A model generated the notes under the pieces. That model was given only the letters and a program-made list of their open reading frames with translations, made no database searches and was not told the DNA's origin. Position numbers and translations under genes: made by a program. Shown here piece by piece: positions 19,265-30,085 of a stretch of DNA of 64,000 bases (positions within the stretch are counted from its first letter, which is position 1; every line of letters begins with the position of its first letter). This stretch comes from Luteimonas yindakuii (lineage in GTDB: Bacteria; Pseudomonadota; Gammaproteobacteria; Xanthomonadales; Xanthomonadaceae): positions 2,542,001 through 2,606,000 of the forward strand of contig NZ_CP039383.2 of assembly GCF_004803715.2 (NCBI RefSeq). Direction: 5' to 3'.

Positions 19265-20917
19265 GTGGTGCCCCTATACTCGCAACGAACCACGCCCGGG
19301 AAGGCGCTTCTGTTCCAGCTGCCCGCCAGCATCGTCTACACCGATCGCGTCCTGCGGCGCGAACTGCACCTGCTGGCGCTGTACCGGCTGCTCGAAGCCA
19401 GCCTGCTCTGCCTGCTGGTGTTCAGCCCGATCGGCCCGCTGATCGCCGAACCGCACGACCCGGCCCTGGCCGTCAGCGTCGCCCTGGCCGGCCTTCCCGC
19501 CGCGTTCGCACTATGGCTGTGGACGCGGCGACCAAACGCCCATCTGGGCGAACTCGCACTGATCGGCGCCGGCGTGGACATCGCGCTGGCACTGCTGATC
19601 ACCCATGCGCTGCCGGCCGCCGGCCCCGGAGTCGCCCTGCTGCTGCTGACCAACATCGGCGGCGCCGCGCTGTTCCTCAAGCTGCGGGTGGCGCTTCTTG
19701 TGGCATTTGCCGCGGCTGCGGCGATGATCGGCGAATACCTGTGGTCGCAGCTGGAAGGCGGTTCCGCGCGGCCGCTGGCCGAAGCGCTGATGTTCGCCAT
19801 CAGCTTCGTCGCCATCGCCGTGCTGACCAACCTGCTGGGCGAGCGCATGCGCGAAAGCCATGCGCTGGCCGAGCGCCACGGCGAACACGCGGCCAATCTC
19901 GCCGGCCTCAACGAACTGATCATCCGGCGCATGCGCACCGGCGTGCTGATCGTCGATGGCCGCGACCATATCCAGCTGGCCAACGAGGCGGCCACGTTGG
20001 TGCTCGGCGGTGATGACGAGGGCGCACTCGACGGCACCGCACTGACGGCGCCCGCACCCGAGCTGGCCGCACGCCTGGCGGGCTGGCGCCGCGACGGCCG
20101 CAACGATGAATCGCCGATCGTCTGCGGCCCGGAGCGCATCGAGGTGCAGCCGAGGTTCGCCCGGTTGCTGCCAGGCAGCGATTCCACGCTGGTGTTCCTC
20201 GACGACGCCTCGCTGGTATCCAGGCGCGCGGAGTCGTTGACGCTGTCGGCGATGGGCCGCTTCTCGGCCAGCCTGGCCCACGAGATCCGCAACCCGCTGG
20301 CGGCGATCAACTACGCCGCCCAGCTGCTTGAGGAATCGCCGCTTGATGAAGCCGATCGCCGCCTGCTGCAGATCATCACGCAGCAGTGCCAGCGCACCAA
20401 CGGCATCGTCGAAAGCGTGCTCGGCCTGGCCCGGCGCGAGCGCGCGATGCCCGAGCGGCTCGAACTGGTGGCGACGGTGCGCCGTTTCATTGCCGATTTC
20501 CACCTCACCCTGGCACCCGAGAACGGCAGCCTGCAGCAGGCCGGCCGTGAGCGCCCGCTGGAGGCCGTGTTCGACCCGCGCCACCTGCAGCAGATCCTCA
20601 CCGTGCTGGTGCAGAACGCGATCAACCACGGCCGACTGCCCGGCGAGATCGCGCGGGTGACGGTGGCGGTGGAGGTGCGCGAGGGACGGCCGGCAATCGA
20701 GGTTGCCGACCGCGGCCCGGGCATCCCGGACGCCGTGGCGGCGCAGATCGGTCGGCCGTTCTTCACCACGTCCGAATACGGCACCGGCCTGGGGCTCTAT
20801 ATCGCCCGCGAACTGGCCAAGGCCAATGGGGCCAGCCTCGATTACGTCCCGGTGCCCGGTGGCGGTGCCTGCTTCCGTCTGGTGCTGTCGGGACGGAACC
20901 CGCTGCTTTCGGCATAA
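19265..20917 (+). CDS. pilS: Sensor histidine kinase PilS
   Basis: A 550-aa membrane kinase that with PilR controls pilin transcription. About six membrane segments (residues 30-190) precede a PAS-like region ([18 protein letters not shown]), the H-box [20 protein letters not shown] (His about residue 339), the N-box QNAINHG, and the G boxes DRGPGIP and [12 protein letters not shown]. The start is GTG 19265, with GGAG nine bases upstream; the open frame continues upstream through a repeat. A TATACT at 19275-19280 lies inside this start region, so a shorter form from a later non-ATG codon is possible. Confidence 0.9.
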   Translation: MVPLYSQRTTPGKALLFQLPASIVYTDRVLRRELHLLALYRLLEASLLCLLVFSPIGPLIAEPHDPALAVSVALAGLPAAFALWLWTRRPNAHLGELALIGAGVDIALALLITHALPAAGPGVALLLLTNIGGAALFLKLRVALLVAFAAAAAMIGEYLWSQLEGGSARPLAEALMFAISFVAIAVLTNLLGERMRESHALAERHGEHAANLAGLNELIIRRMRTGVLIVDGRDHIQLANEAATLVLGGDDEGALDGTALTAPAPELAARLAGWRRDGRNDESPIVCGPERIEVQPRFARLLPGSDSTLVFLDDASLVSRRAESLTLSAMGRFSASLAHEIRNPLAAINYAAQLLEESPLDEADRRLLQIITQQCQRTNGIVESVLGLARRERAMPERLELVATVRRFIADFHLTLAPENGSLQQAGRERPLEAVFDPRHLQQILTVLVQNAINHGRLPGEIARVTVAVEVREGRPAIEVADRGPGIPDAVAAQIGRPFFTTSEYGTGLGLYIARELAKANGASLDYVPVPGGGACFRLVLSGRNPLLSA

Positions 20918-21123
20918 TTGGTCACCTATTGACCTGCGCGGGCAAATGCTTGCGCTGCCAAGGATGCAGGCGAGCCCGCATTCACACTTTTCTGCCGGCG
21001 GAAGCGACTCGGGACGCAACCCCCCTTGCGCCCCGCCCACGCGGCCAATGCGCGTCACGGCCCTGCCAACCCCACCCCCCCACCGCATGGATCGCGGCCA
21101 AGCAACCCCAACGAGGATCCCCG

Positions 21124-22569
<1,446 letters not shown>

Positions 22570-22648
22570 TCCCAAGATCGGTTGAGCCGGGCCTATTGCT
22601 CCGAGGGGTTCTTCCGCGCGCAACTCCCGCACCGAGGGCCTGGCGCCC

Positions 22649-22697
22649 ACCCTTCTCCCCCACGCGGGAGAAGGTGCCCCAAAGGGGCGGATGAGGG
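22649..22697 (+). repeat. Family A hairpin element downstream of pilR
   Basis: CCCTTCTCCC...GCGGGAGAAGG followed by TGCCCCAAAGGGGCGGATGAGGG. The second loop reads AAA instead of GAA. It lies 80 bp after the pilR stop and may act as its transcript end. Confidence 0.7.
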
Positions 22698-22810
22698 CGC
22701 TTGTGAAAACTTTTCTTCGGCCCAAGAGAGGGTGGCGCGCAGCGCCAGCCAGCCATGAAACCCGCCGCCGCCCTGGTCACCCTCGCCACATCCGCGGCTA
22801 TCTCGCACTG

Positions 22811-23026
22811 ATGCAGGTGGAGCCGCGCTACAGCCTGCTCCAACCCCGCGGCGGCCTGCTCACCCTTTCAATCTCCTTCGTCATCGCGTGGGCCGGCATC
22901 CTCGCCGCCAGCCGCGACGACCTGCCGTTGGACAGACGCTTCCAGTACGCCATCGCCGCGTGGATCTGGCTCCTGGTGCAGACCTTCGGCATCGGCTACC
23001 TCTACTGGAATGCCGTATCGGCCTGA
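22811..23026 (+). CDS. Small hypothetical membrane protein
   Basis: A possible 71-aa protein starting MQVEPRYSLLQPRGG with two predicted membrane segments (LLTLSISFVIAWAGILAA and FQYAIAAWIWLLVQTFGIGY) separated by a short charged loop. I do not recognise it. The start overlaps the stop of an 18-codon frame (TGATG) and has no clear ribosome site, so reality of the gene is uncertain. Its place between pilR and pilA would suit a small pilus-related or regulatory membrane protein, but that is only position. Confidence 0.4.
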   Translation: MQVEPRYSLLQPRGGLLTLSISFVIAWAGILAASRDDLPLDRRFQYAIAAWIWLLVQTFGIGYLYWNAVSA

Positions 23027-23062
23027 GCACGCCCGGCTCGCACACCCCTGGCCGAACCCTCA

Positions 23063-23090
23063 GCGTCACTTCCAACCAGAAATGTGACGC
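23063..23090 (+). promoter_or_regulatory. Inverted repeat upstream of pilA, possible PilR site
   Basis: GCGTCAC (23063-23069) and GTGACGC (23084-23090) form perfect 7-bp arms 14 bp apart, about 90-115 bp before the sigma-54 promoter, the normal distance for an NtrC-type enhancer. Assignment to PilR is inference. Confidence 0.5.
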
Positions 23091-23175
23091 AACGGGTCAT
23101 CCGGACCCTCTTCTAACATCCCGATCTGTGACCCCACCCGGCAAAACCTGCCGCTCGGGGAATCCCCCACAGGGT

Positions 23176-23190
23176 TGGCACGCCTGTTGC
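23176..23190 (+). promoter_or_regulatory. Sigma-54 promoter of pilA
   Basis: TGGCACGCCTGTTGC matches the -24/-12 consensus (TGGCACG-N4-TTGC) at every conserved base, with GG and GC ten bases apart. It lies 100 bp before the pilA ATG, leaving an untranslated leader of about 88 bases. PilR lies just upstream. Confidence 0.92.
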
Positions 23191-23290
23191 GTAGATCATG
23201 AGGCACGTGCGGGACGTCGCACGGCTGCCAACGGACCCGGCACCCGCCGACCACCGGCACGTGAGTTCAAATCACTCCTAGGGGATACAC

Positions 23291-23743
23291 ATGAAGAAGA
23301 TGCAGAAGGGCTTCACGCTGATCGAACTGATGATCGTCGTCGCGATCATCGCCATCTTGGCCGCTATCGCGCTGCCGGCTTATCAGGACTACACCATCCG
23401 CGCTAAGGTCAGTGAAGGCATCGTTGCGGCAGCACCGGCAAAGCTCGCGGTTGCTGAGACCGCTCAGTCAAGGGGCATCCTTGCGACGGCCGTTACGGAT
23501 AATGCGCTCGCCGGCATCACGTCGCAGCAGACGACGAACGTTGCTTCGGTGACGGTAGCGAACGGTGTGATCACGGTTGTGACGCGGGCCACGGGCGCGA
23601 CGGTTGAGCCCACCCTCGTCTTCACGCCCACCCAGGCCGATCTCAACGCGCCGATTACCTGGGTCTGCACCCACAGCACGGGCGAGGCGAAGCACGTGCC
23701 TGCGTCCTGCCGTAGCTCCTCCGCAGCTCCCGCAGGCCCGTAA
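23291..23743 (+). CDS. pilA: Major type IV pilin PilA
   Basis: A 150-aa prepilin with leader MKKMQKG and the mature start [20 protein letters not shown] (Phe +1, Glu +5), then [17 protein letters not shown]. The C-terminal Cys pair ([17 protein letters not shown]) forms the D-region disulfide of group IVa pilins. The globular part is Ala/Thr/Val-rich. GGGG lies just upstream of ATG 23291. It is controlled by a sigma-54 promoter and ended by a strong terminator, so it is mainly a single-gene transcript. Confidence 0.95.
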   Translation: MKKMQKGFTLIELMIVVAIIAILAAIALPAYQDYTIRAKVSEGIVAAAPAKLAVAETAQSRGILATAVTDNALAGITSQQTTNVASVTVANGVITVVTRATGATVEPTLVFTPTQADLNAPITWVCTHSTGEAKHVPASCRSSSAAPAGP

Positions 23744-23764
23744 TTACGCAACCCTGCTATCCGA

Positions 23765-23791
23765 CCCCGGCCTTGCGCCGGGGTTTTTTTT
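23765..23791 (+). terminator. Terminator after pilA
   Basis: Stem CCCCGGC/GCCGGGG with loop CTTGC, followed by eight T. It lies 21 bp after the pilA stop and 14 bp before the next ATG. Confidence 0.92.
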
Positions 23792-23804
23792 GAGAGGAAG
23801 ACCA

Positions 23805-24923
23805 ATGTCCGCGACCCACATTCCCGACATCGGTGATCGAACTACCTCGCGCCTTCGCCAACGATATCTATTTGGTCCCACCATAGATCTTCTATTGCTC
23901 GGGGGTGGATCGTTAATCGCGCTATTGCTACTCCGCCTATTCCTCGGTGGCGACGAGAGTGCCCAGACATTGTCTCTAGGCGCAACACTCGCATTGGCCA
24001 ACCTGATCAACCACCCGCACTTCGCGCACTCTTACCAGATCTTTTATAGCGGGATAAGAACGAAGTTGCGCTCTGACCAATATCCTTCTGACTTACGTCG
24101 CCAGTATCTATTTGTTGGCTTCGTGGCGCCGATGGTCATCGGGGGATATCTGGCTTGGACAGTAATCTTCGCTGCCCCACGAATGCTCGGGCTTGCTGCG
24201 AATGCGATGTTTTTTCTTGTCGGCTGGCACTATGTTAAGCAGGGATATGGCATGGCCATGGTTGATGCCGTGCTTAAGCGCGCCTTCTATACAGAGCATG
24301 AAAAGCGATGGCTTCTCGCCAATGCATATGCTACCTGGATTCTCTCGTGGCTTCTCATAAATTATCTTATTGGGAAATCCACTAAGGCTTACTTCGGCAT
24401 CGAATACTTTGCGATTCCAGTACCCATTGAGGTCGTCATAGCCGCAGGCGCCGCCGCGGGCTTTACCGCGATCACCATCGGTCAATTACTTCTACGCAGC
24501 AAGCACCCTATCGCCTGGAACGGGCTGATAGCGTATTTCACGACTATTTACGCTTGGCTGCTGATCCGAGACCCCATTGTCATCCTTTGGGTCCCGCTCT
24601 TTCATTCACTTCAGTATCTCGCCGTTGTTTGGCGCTTTCAGTGGAACAAGTCGAGAGCTTCTCGGGTTACGGTACTTGGCAGTGATCTTGGATATGGCGT
24701 TCGCATGTTTGGATTTATCGTGGGAGGGAGCATCCTGGGATATGCAGGCTTCTGGGTTTTGCCCAGCTGGCTAAACGCAGTGGTGCCATATAACCGCGAC
24801 TTGTTTGGCCCAAGCCTGTTCTTTTTCCTAGTATGGGTATTCATCAACATTCACCATTACCTACTTGACACCGTGATGTGGCGCAAAGGCAATCCGGACG
24901 TGGCAAAACACCTATTCAGCTAG
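23805..24923 (+). CDS. Polytopic membrane protein with conserved-looking His motifs (unknown function)
   Basis: A 372-aa integral membrane protein with about nine hydrophobic segments. Histidines sit at membrane edges in NHPHFAHSYQIFY, VGWHYVKQGYG, VPLFHSLQYLAVVWR and FINIHHYLLDTVMWR; such clustered His could bind metal as in membrane oxygenases or act in a GT-C-like transferase. I do not recognise a named family with certainty. The gene is visibly AT-richer than its neighbours, with codons ending in A/T. ATG 23805 has GAGAGGAAG upstream. It lies directly after the pilA terminator, where several bacteria keep pilin-modifying enzymes such as TfpO or TfpW, so a pilin-modification role is possible but unproven. 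Confidence 0.7.
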   Translation: MSATHIPDIGDRTTSRLRQRYLFGPTIDLLLLGGGSLIALLLLRLFLGGDESAQTLSLGATLALANLINHPHFAHSYQIFYSGIRTKLRSDQYPSDLRRQYLFVGFVAPMVIGGYLAWTVIFAAPRMLGLAANAMFFLVGWHYVKQGYGMAMVDAVLKRAFYTEHEKRWLLANAYATWILSWLLINYLIGKSTKAYFGIEYFAIPVPIEVVIAAGAAAGFTAITIGQLLLRSKHPIAWNGLIAYFTTIYAWLLIRDPIVILWVPLFHSLQYLAVVWRFQWNKSRASRVTVLGSDLGYGVRMFGFIVGGSILGYAGFWVLPSWLNAVVPYNRDLFGPSLFFFLVWVFINIHHYLLDTVMWRKGNPDVAKHLFS

Positions 24924-25289
24924 ATTATGCTCAAGTCATACCGGTGGATCTGGGAGGAGGCCGACGTGCAGGTGGGCGCGCCTACCGCGGTCACCTCACC
25001 GCGCAGGTCGACCCGCGCGATCTGGGGGTGAGAAAATGTGCGAACACCGCTCGTCGTGCGGGTTGCGCAACAGATCCTAGAGCACCCATCATCTACAAAA
25101 ACGAGACTTGCGTCATGGCCGTTTCAATGGCGAAACAGATTTGGGCTTTTTTGGAAACGCTAACTCCCTCCCTACGGAGTCCCCCGGGAAGCACCTGACA
25201 TGCCACAACGCAGTCTTTACATTAGTCAACGTCCCTGACTCCGCCAAGTCTTTGCGCTAGAGTCGCGATACTCTGACTGGAATACGTGT
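24924..25289 (+). other. Gene-free stretch between membrane protein and pilB
   Basis: 366 bp with mixed composition: a GC-rich patch (24950-25030), a T/A-rich part (25080-25290). A frame of 34 codons starts at 24927 (MLKSYRWIWEE...) but has no ribosome site and no recognised relatives. A GATACT -10-like hexamer is at 25267-25272, about 20 bp before pilB. Nothing else is seen. Confidence 0.4.
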
Positions 25290-27010
25290 ATGAGCGCAGT
25301 CGCAACCACCAACCTTGTCGGCATCACCGGCATCGCGCGCCGCCTGGTGATGGATGGAGCGCTGGACGAAAGCACTGCACGCGAAGCGTTAGACAAGGCT
25401 TCCGCCGAGCGCAAGCACGTCAGCACTTGGCTGCGCGAGCACCGCAGGATCACCGGCGCCCAATTGGCCGCAGCAAACTCGATCGAGTTTGGCATGCCGC
25501 TGTTCGACCCCGGTGCGATGAGCCCGGGAAAGCGCGGTGAAGCTGGTCAAGGACGAGCTGTTGCGCAAGCACTGCGTGCTGCCGCTGTTCAAGCGTGGTG
25601 CCAAGTTGTTCGTGGGCACTGCGGACCCGACGGATACCCGGGCCCTGGACGAGATCAAGTTCCACACCAACCTGGTGGTGGAACCGATCCTGGTCGACGA
25701 GGAGGTGCTACGGCGCACCGTCGACCTGTGGCTTGAGGCCAACGACAGCTTTCGGCGACGCGCTCGAAGATGCGGAAGGACTCGAAAGCCTGGACGTGGG
25801 CGGCGACGAGGACGGGCGCCCCGACACCGTCGCTGACGGCAAGGACGACACGCCGATTGTCAAGTTTGTCAACAAAGTGCTGGTGGATGCCATCCGCAAG
25901 GGCGCCTCCGACATCCATTTCGAGCCTTATGAGGACGACTACCGGGTGCGCTTGCGCATCGACGGCATCCTGAAACAGGCCGCCAAAATGCCAGTCAAAC
26001 TCAATGGCCGCATCACCGCGCGCCTGAAGGTAATGGCGCAGCTGGACATCGCCGAGAAGCGTGTTCCACAGGATGGACGCATCAAGCTCAACCTGTCCAA
26101 GACCAAGCAGATCGACTTCCGCGTCAGCACCTTGCCGACGCTGTTTGGCGAAAAGGTGGTGCTGCGTATCCTCGATGGCAGCGCGGCGAAGCTCGGCATC
26201 GAGAAGCTGGGCTATGAGGCCGATCAGCAGAAACTGTTCATGGATGCCGTCCACAAGCCGTACGGCATGGTGCTGGTGACTGGCCCCACGGGTTCGGGCA
26301 AAACCGTGTCGCTGTACACAGCGCTGGGCATTCTCAACGACGAGCAGCGCAACATCTCGACCGTCGAGGATCCGGTGGAAATCCGCCTGCCGGGCGTGAA
26401 CCAGGTGCAGCAGAACGTCAAGCGTGGCATGACCTTTGCCGCCGCACTGCGTTCGTTCCTGCGACAGGATCCGGACATCATCATGGTCGGCGAAATCCGT
26501 GACCTGGAAACCGCGGAGATCGCGGTCAAGGCGGCGCAGACCGGTCATATGGTGCTGTCGACGCTGCACACCAACGACGCCCCGCAAACGATTGCGCGCC
26601 TGATGAACATGGGCATCGCGCCGTACAACATCACCTCTTCGGTAACGCTGGTGATTGCGCAGCGCCTGGCACGGCGGCTGTGCGACAAGTGCAAGAAGCC
26701 GTTGGACCTGCCGGAGAACGCGTTGCTGGCGGAGGGATTCACGGCGGACGAAGTGCATGCCGGGCTCAAGCTGTTCGATGCCGTGGGCTGCGACGACTGC
26801 ACCAACGGCTACAAGGGCCGGACCGGCATCTATCAGGTGATGCCGATGAGCGAACAGATCCAGGAGATCGTGCTGGCGGGCGGGAACGCGTTGGAGATCG
26901 CCGAAGCGTCGCGGCGTTCCGGGGTGCGGGATCTGCGGCAGTCGGCGCTGTGGAAGGTGAAGCAGGGGGTGACCAGCCTGGCGGAGATCAATCGGGTGAC
27001 GAAGGATTGA
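25290..27010 (+). pseudogene. pilB: Pilus assembly ATPase PilB, interrupted by two single-base insertions
   Basis: PilB powers pilus extension at the inner membrane. The protein starts MSAVATTNLVGITGIARRLV and, once the frame is repaired, continues [17 protein letters not shown], then the ATPase core with Walker [17 protein letters not shown], Asp box [10 protein letters not shown], Walker [14 protein letters not shown], the His box TLHTNDAP and a four-Cys zinc motif (CDKCKKP...CDDC). The frame shifts at 25529-25531, where AAA should be AA, and again at 25750-25752, where TTT should be TT. With both corrected the product is about 572 aa, normal length. Both faults are two-base runs read as three, so sequencing error is likely; if real, pili could not be extended. 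Confidence 0.88.
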
Positions 27011-27090
27011 GCAAGGAGCGCCCTCGCCACACCCCTGCGGGACACTACGCTCCGCGCCCCCGGCCCTCGCGTTACCGCTCTGGCGTTCGT

Positions 27091-27123
27091 CGGCACGTGA
27101 GCCAGTGGCTCGCCGACGTGCCG
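27091..27123. repeat. Nested inverted repeat between pilB and pilC
   Basis: Outer arms CGGCACGT (27091-27098) and ACGTGCCG (27116-27123) enclose a second hairpin GAGCC-AGT-GGCTC. No T-run follows, so it is not a classical terminator. The whole gap 27011-27280 is gene-free; a run of AAGGGGAT before pilC is its ribosome site. Confidence 0.45.
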
Positions 27124-27280
27124 TCTCACCCCGCCTTGCGGAAGAGGGGTAAAGCGCGGGAATGGCCCACAGTGATGCAAAAGCTGCTGGGCGTCACAGT
27201 GGGAAATTCCGCACGGGGCCGCGACGCGCTACCATGCAGGCGTTACCCGGCCCGGGGAGGCCGGTCAAGGGGATGAACCG

Positions 27281-28552
27281 ATGTCCGTGACGCGATCCGC
27301 CGCCAAGTCCGCGGCCCGCAAGCCTGTGTCACCCGGCCGCCAGGGCGTGACCCTGGAGACGTTTGTCTGGGAGGGCACCGACAAGCGCGGCAAGAAGATG
27401 AAGGGCGAGCAGGCAGCGCGCAATGCCAGCCTGCTGAAGGCGGAACTGCGCAGGCAGGGCATCAGCCCCGGGGTGGTCAAGCCGAAGAAGAAGCCGCTGT
27501 TCGGCGGCGCCGGCAAGAACATCACGCCGAAGGACATCGCGGTCTTCAGCCGCCAGATCGCTACGATGATCAAGTCCGGCGTGCCGATCGTGCAGGCCCT
27601 GGAAATCATCGGCAGCGGGCACAAGAACCCGAAGATGGCCGACATGATCAACGCCATCCGGGTGGACCTCGAGAACGGCACGCCGTTCGCCGAAGCGCTG
27701 GGCAAGTACCCGGTGCAGTTCGACGAACTGACGCGCAACCTGGTCAAGGTGGGCGAGTCCGCCGGTGTACTGGAAACGGTCCTGGACAGCATTGCCACCT
27801 ACAAGGAGAACATCGAAACCCTCAAGGGCAAGATCAAGAAGGCGCTGTTCTATCCGGCGACGGTCATCGCCGTGGCCCTAATCGTCAGCGCGATCCTGCT
27901 GATCTTCGTGGTGCCGCAGTTCGAATCGGTGTTCGCCAACTTCGGCGCGGAATTGCCGGCGTTTACCCAGATGATCGTGGCCGCCAGCCGCTTCATGGTG
28001 GCGTACTGGTGGATGATTTTGGCGATCGTGGTCGCCGCGATTGTCAGCTTTGTCTATTCCTACAAGCGGTCGACCGCGTTGCAGCACACCGTCGACCGCT
28101 GGATGCTGAAGATCCCGGTGATCGGCCAGATCCTGCACAACTCGGCGATCGCGCGTTTCAGCCGCACGCTGGCGACGACCTTCAAGGCCGGCGTGCCGCT
28201 GGTGGAAGCGCTGGAGTCCGTGGCCGGCGCCACCGGCAGCACCGTCTACGAGAAGGCCACCTGGCTGATCCGCGACGACGTCTCCGTCGGCTACCCGATG
28301 AACCTGGCGATGAAGCAGGTCAACCTGTTTCCGCACATGGTGGTGCAGATGACCGCGATCGGCGAGGAGGCGGGTGCGCTCGACACCATGCTGTTCAAGG
28401 TGGCGGACTTCTACGAGGAAGAAGTCAACAACGCGGTCGATGCGCTGTCGAGCCTGATCGAGCCGATGATCATGATCTTCATCGGCGTGGTCGTCGGCGG
28501 CATGGTCATCGGCATGTACCTGCCGATCTTCAAGCTGGCGGCCGTGGTCTGA
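27281..28552 (+). CDS. pilC: Type IV pilus inner-membrane platform protein PilC
   Basis: A 423-aa GspF-family protein that transmits PilB/PilT motor action to pilin. Two homologous GspF domains follow a cytoplasmic N-terminus: VFSRQIATMIKSGVPIVQAL (about residues 87-106) and ARFSRTLATTFKAGVPLVEAL (about 290). Membrane segments are at ALFYPATVIAVALIVSAILL, WWMILAIVVAAIVSFVYS and IMIFIGVVVGGMVIGMYLP. Length and order are typical. It is 270 bp after pilB. Confidence 0.96.
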   Translation: MSVTRSAAKSAARKPVSPGRQGVTLETFVWEGTDKRGKKMKGEQAARNASLLKAELRRQGISPGVVKPKKKPLFGGAGKNITPKDIAVFSRQIATMIKSGVPIVQALEIIGSGHKNPKMADMINAIRVDLENGTPFAEALGKYPVQFDELTRNLVKVGESAGVLETVLDSIATYKENIETLKGKIKKALFYPATVIAVALIVSAILLIFVVPQFESVFANFGAELPAFTQMIVAASRFMVAYWWMILAIVVAAIVSFVYSYKRSTALQHTVDRWMLKIPVIGQILHNSAIARFSRTLATTFKAGVPLVEALESVAGATGSTVYEKATWLIRDDVSVGYPMNLAMKQVNLFPHMVVQMTAIGEEAGALDTMLFKVADFYEEEVNNAVDALSSLIEPMIMIFIGVVVGGMVIGMYLPIFKLAAVV

Positions 28553-28589
28553 TCCGCAGCCGCTAGTCAGCTCCTCTAGAATCCCGCGC

Positions 28590-29456
28590 ATGGCATTTCT
28601 CGATCAGCACCCCGAACTGGGGTATCCGGCTGCGGCTGCGCTCGGGCTCATGCTCGGCAGCTTCCTGAATGTGGTGATCCTGCGGCTTCCGCGGCGGCTG
28701 GAATGGGAGTGGAAGCGCGACGCGCGCGAGGTGCTGGAGGCGCCGGAAATCTACGATCCGCCGCCGCCCGGCATCGTGGTGGAGCGTTCGCACTGCCCGC
28801 ACTGCGGCCACCAGCTGAGCTGGTACGAGAACATCCCGGTCTTCAGCTGGCTGGCGCTGCGCGGCAAGTGCCGCTCGTGCAAGGCGCCGATCTCGATCCA
28901 GTACCCGCTGGTCGAGCTGCTGACGATGCTGCTGGTGCTGGCCTGCGTGTGGAACTTCGGCTTCGGCTGGCAGGGCTTCGGCGCGATCGTGCTGACCTGT
29001 TTCCTCGTCGCGCTGTCGGGCATCGACCTGCGCACGCAATTGCTGCCGGACCAGTTGACGCTGCCATTGATGTGGCTGGGGTTGATTGCCGCTGCCGACA
29101 ACCTCTACATGCCGGCGAAGCCCGCGCTGCTGGGCGCGATCGCGGGATATGTGAGCCTGTGGTCGGTGTGGTGGGTGTTCAAGCAGCTCACCGGCAAGGA
29201 AGGCATGGGCCACGGCGACTTCAAGCTGCTGGCGGCGCTGGGCGCGTGGTGTGGATTGATGGGCATCCTGCCGATCATCCTGCTGTCGGCGGTGGCCGGT
29301 GCGATCATCGGCTCGATCTGGCTGGCGTCGCAGGGTCGCGACCGCGCGACGCCGATTCCGTTCGGGCCCTATCTGGCAATTGCCGGCTGGATCGTCTTCA
29401 TGTGGGGCGACCAGTTGATAGGCGCATATATGCGCTACGCGGGGCTGGGGGCCTGA
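28590..29456 (+). CDS. pilD: Prepilin peptidase / N-methyltransferase PilD
   Basis: A 288-aa inner-membrane aspartic protease that cuts prepilin leaders and methylates the new N-terminus. The cytoplasmic zinc loop has CPHCGH and CRSCKAP; the catalytic Asp residues lie in ALSGIDLRTQLLPD and GMGHGDFKLLAALG. About eight membrane segments. It would process PilA and the minor pilins at 9-14 kb. In relatives coaE follows directly; here about 7.2 kb with other genes intervenes. Confidence 0.95.
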   Translation: MAFLDQHPELGYPAAAALGLMLGSFLNVVILRLPRRLEWEWKRDAREVLEAPEIYDPPPPGIVVERSHCPHCGHQLSWYENIPVFSWLALRGKCRSCKAPISIQYPLVELLTMLLVLACVWNFGFGWQGFGAIVLTCFLVALSGIDLRTQLLPDQLTLPLMWLGLIAAADNLYMPAKPALLGAIAGYVSLWSVWWVFKQLTGKEGMGHGDFKLLAALGAWCGLMGILPIILLSAVAGAIIGSIWLASQGRDRATPIPFGPYLAIAGWIVFMWGDQLIGAYMRYAGLGA

Positions 29457-29460
29457 AGAG

Positions 29461-29579
29461 CCCTCATCCGGCGCTTCGCGCCACCTGCACTCGCGCCATC
29501 CATGGCGCTCGCCCTACGGGCGGCTTCGCCGTGCAACGCGGCGCTCCTGCCGCGTTGTCTCCCGCGTGCGGGAGAAGGG
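29461..29579 (+). repeat. Family B composite hairpin element
   Basis: A full copy from CCCTCATCCGGCG to GGGAGAAGG, beginning four bases after the pilD stop. It contains GGCGC/GCGCC, GCGCCAT/ATGGCGC, CGGGCGGC-type and CAACGCGGC/GCCGCGTTG stems, and a terminal CTCCCGC/GCGGGAG stem shared with family A. Confidence 0.8.
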
Positions 29580-29630
29580 TCCGAAAGAGCCGGAAAGGGT
29601 CGCCACCTCAACCACCTGGGAACGCCGCTA

Positions 29631-29930
29631 CTACGCCGCCTGTTGCGGCGCGTCGGTGGACGGGTGCTCGGCGATCATCAGCGTGACGCGCAGCTGGAAA
29701 GCGGCGCGTTCCGCGGCGTTCATGGGCTGGGCTTCGATCGGTCGCAGCTCGCGGTGGAACCAGTTCCAGAAGTCGTCATCGACGCGATAACGCTCCCGGG
29801 CATCGGCGAGGCGGCTTTCCAGGCAACGCAGGCGTTCGTCGATCTCGCAGGAAAGCGTGCCCGCGTGGACTGCGCGCACGTGCATGGGCGTCATCGGCGC
29901 GTCCTGGTTGATGGATGCTTCGTCTGCCAC
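29631..29930 (-). CDS. Hypothetical protein
   Basis: A soluble 99-aa protein, acidic with Arg-rich helices (IDERLRCLESRLADARERYRV) and an aromatic patch DDFWNWFHREL. The GTG start at 29930 has GGAG six bases upstream; ATG codons 12 and 15 codons later are alternatives. No domain is recognised. It is divergent from xthA, and its stop lies next to a family B repeat. Function unknown. Confidence 0.6.
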   Translation of the reverse strand: MADEASINQDAPMTPMHVRAVHAGTLSCEIDERLRCLESRLADARERYRVDDDFWNWFHRELRPIEAQPMNAAERAAFQLRVTLMIAEHPSTDAPQQAA

Positions 29931-30085
29931 GGAGTGCTCCTTCTGCCTGTGGCGCGACGCTAGGACTGCGCTCGTCACGACGGCGACAAGAAATCCACTA
30001 TTCACCCGGCCCGCATGGCCGCGTACCTAGCTTGGGCCTCCACGGCGCATGGCGGCCCTGCCCCCGCGCCTACCGGAGACCCCCA

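Noticed and set aside
24878..25198. 106-codon frame overlapping the end of the His-rich membrane protein
   Set aside because: No ribosome site, composition mixed across the boundary, and it overlaps a better gene.
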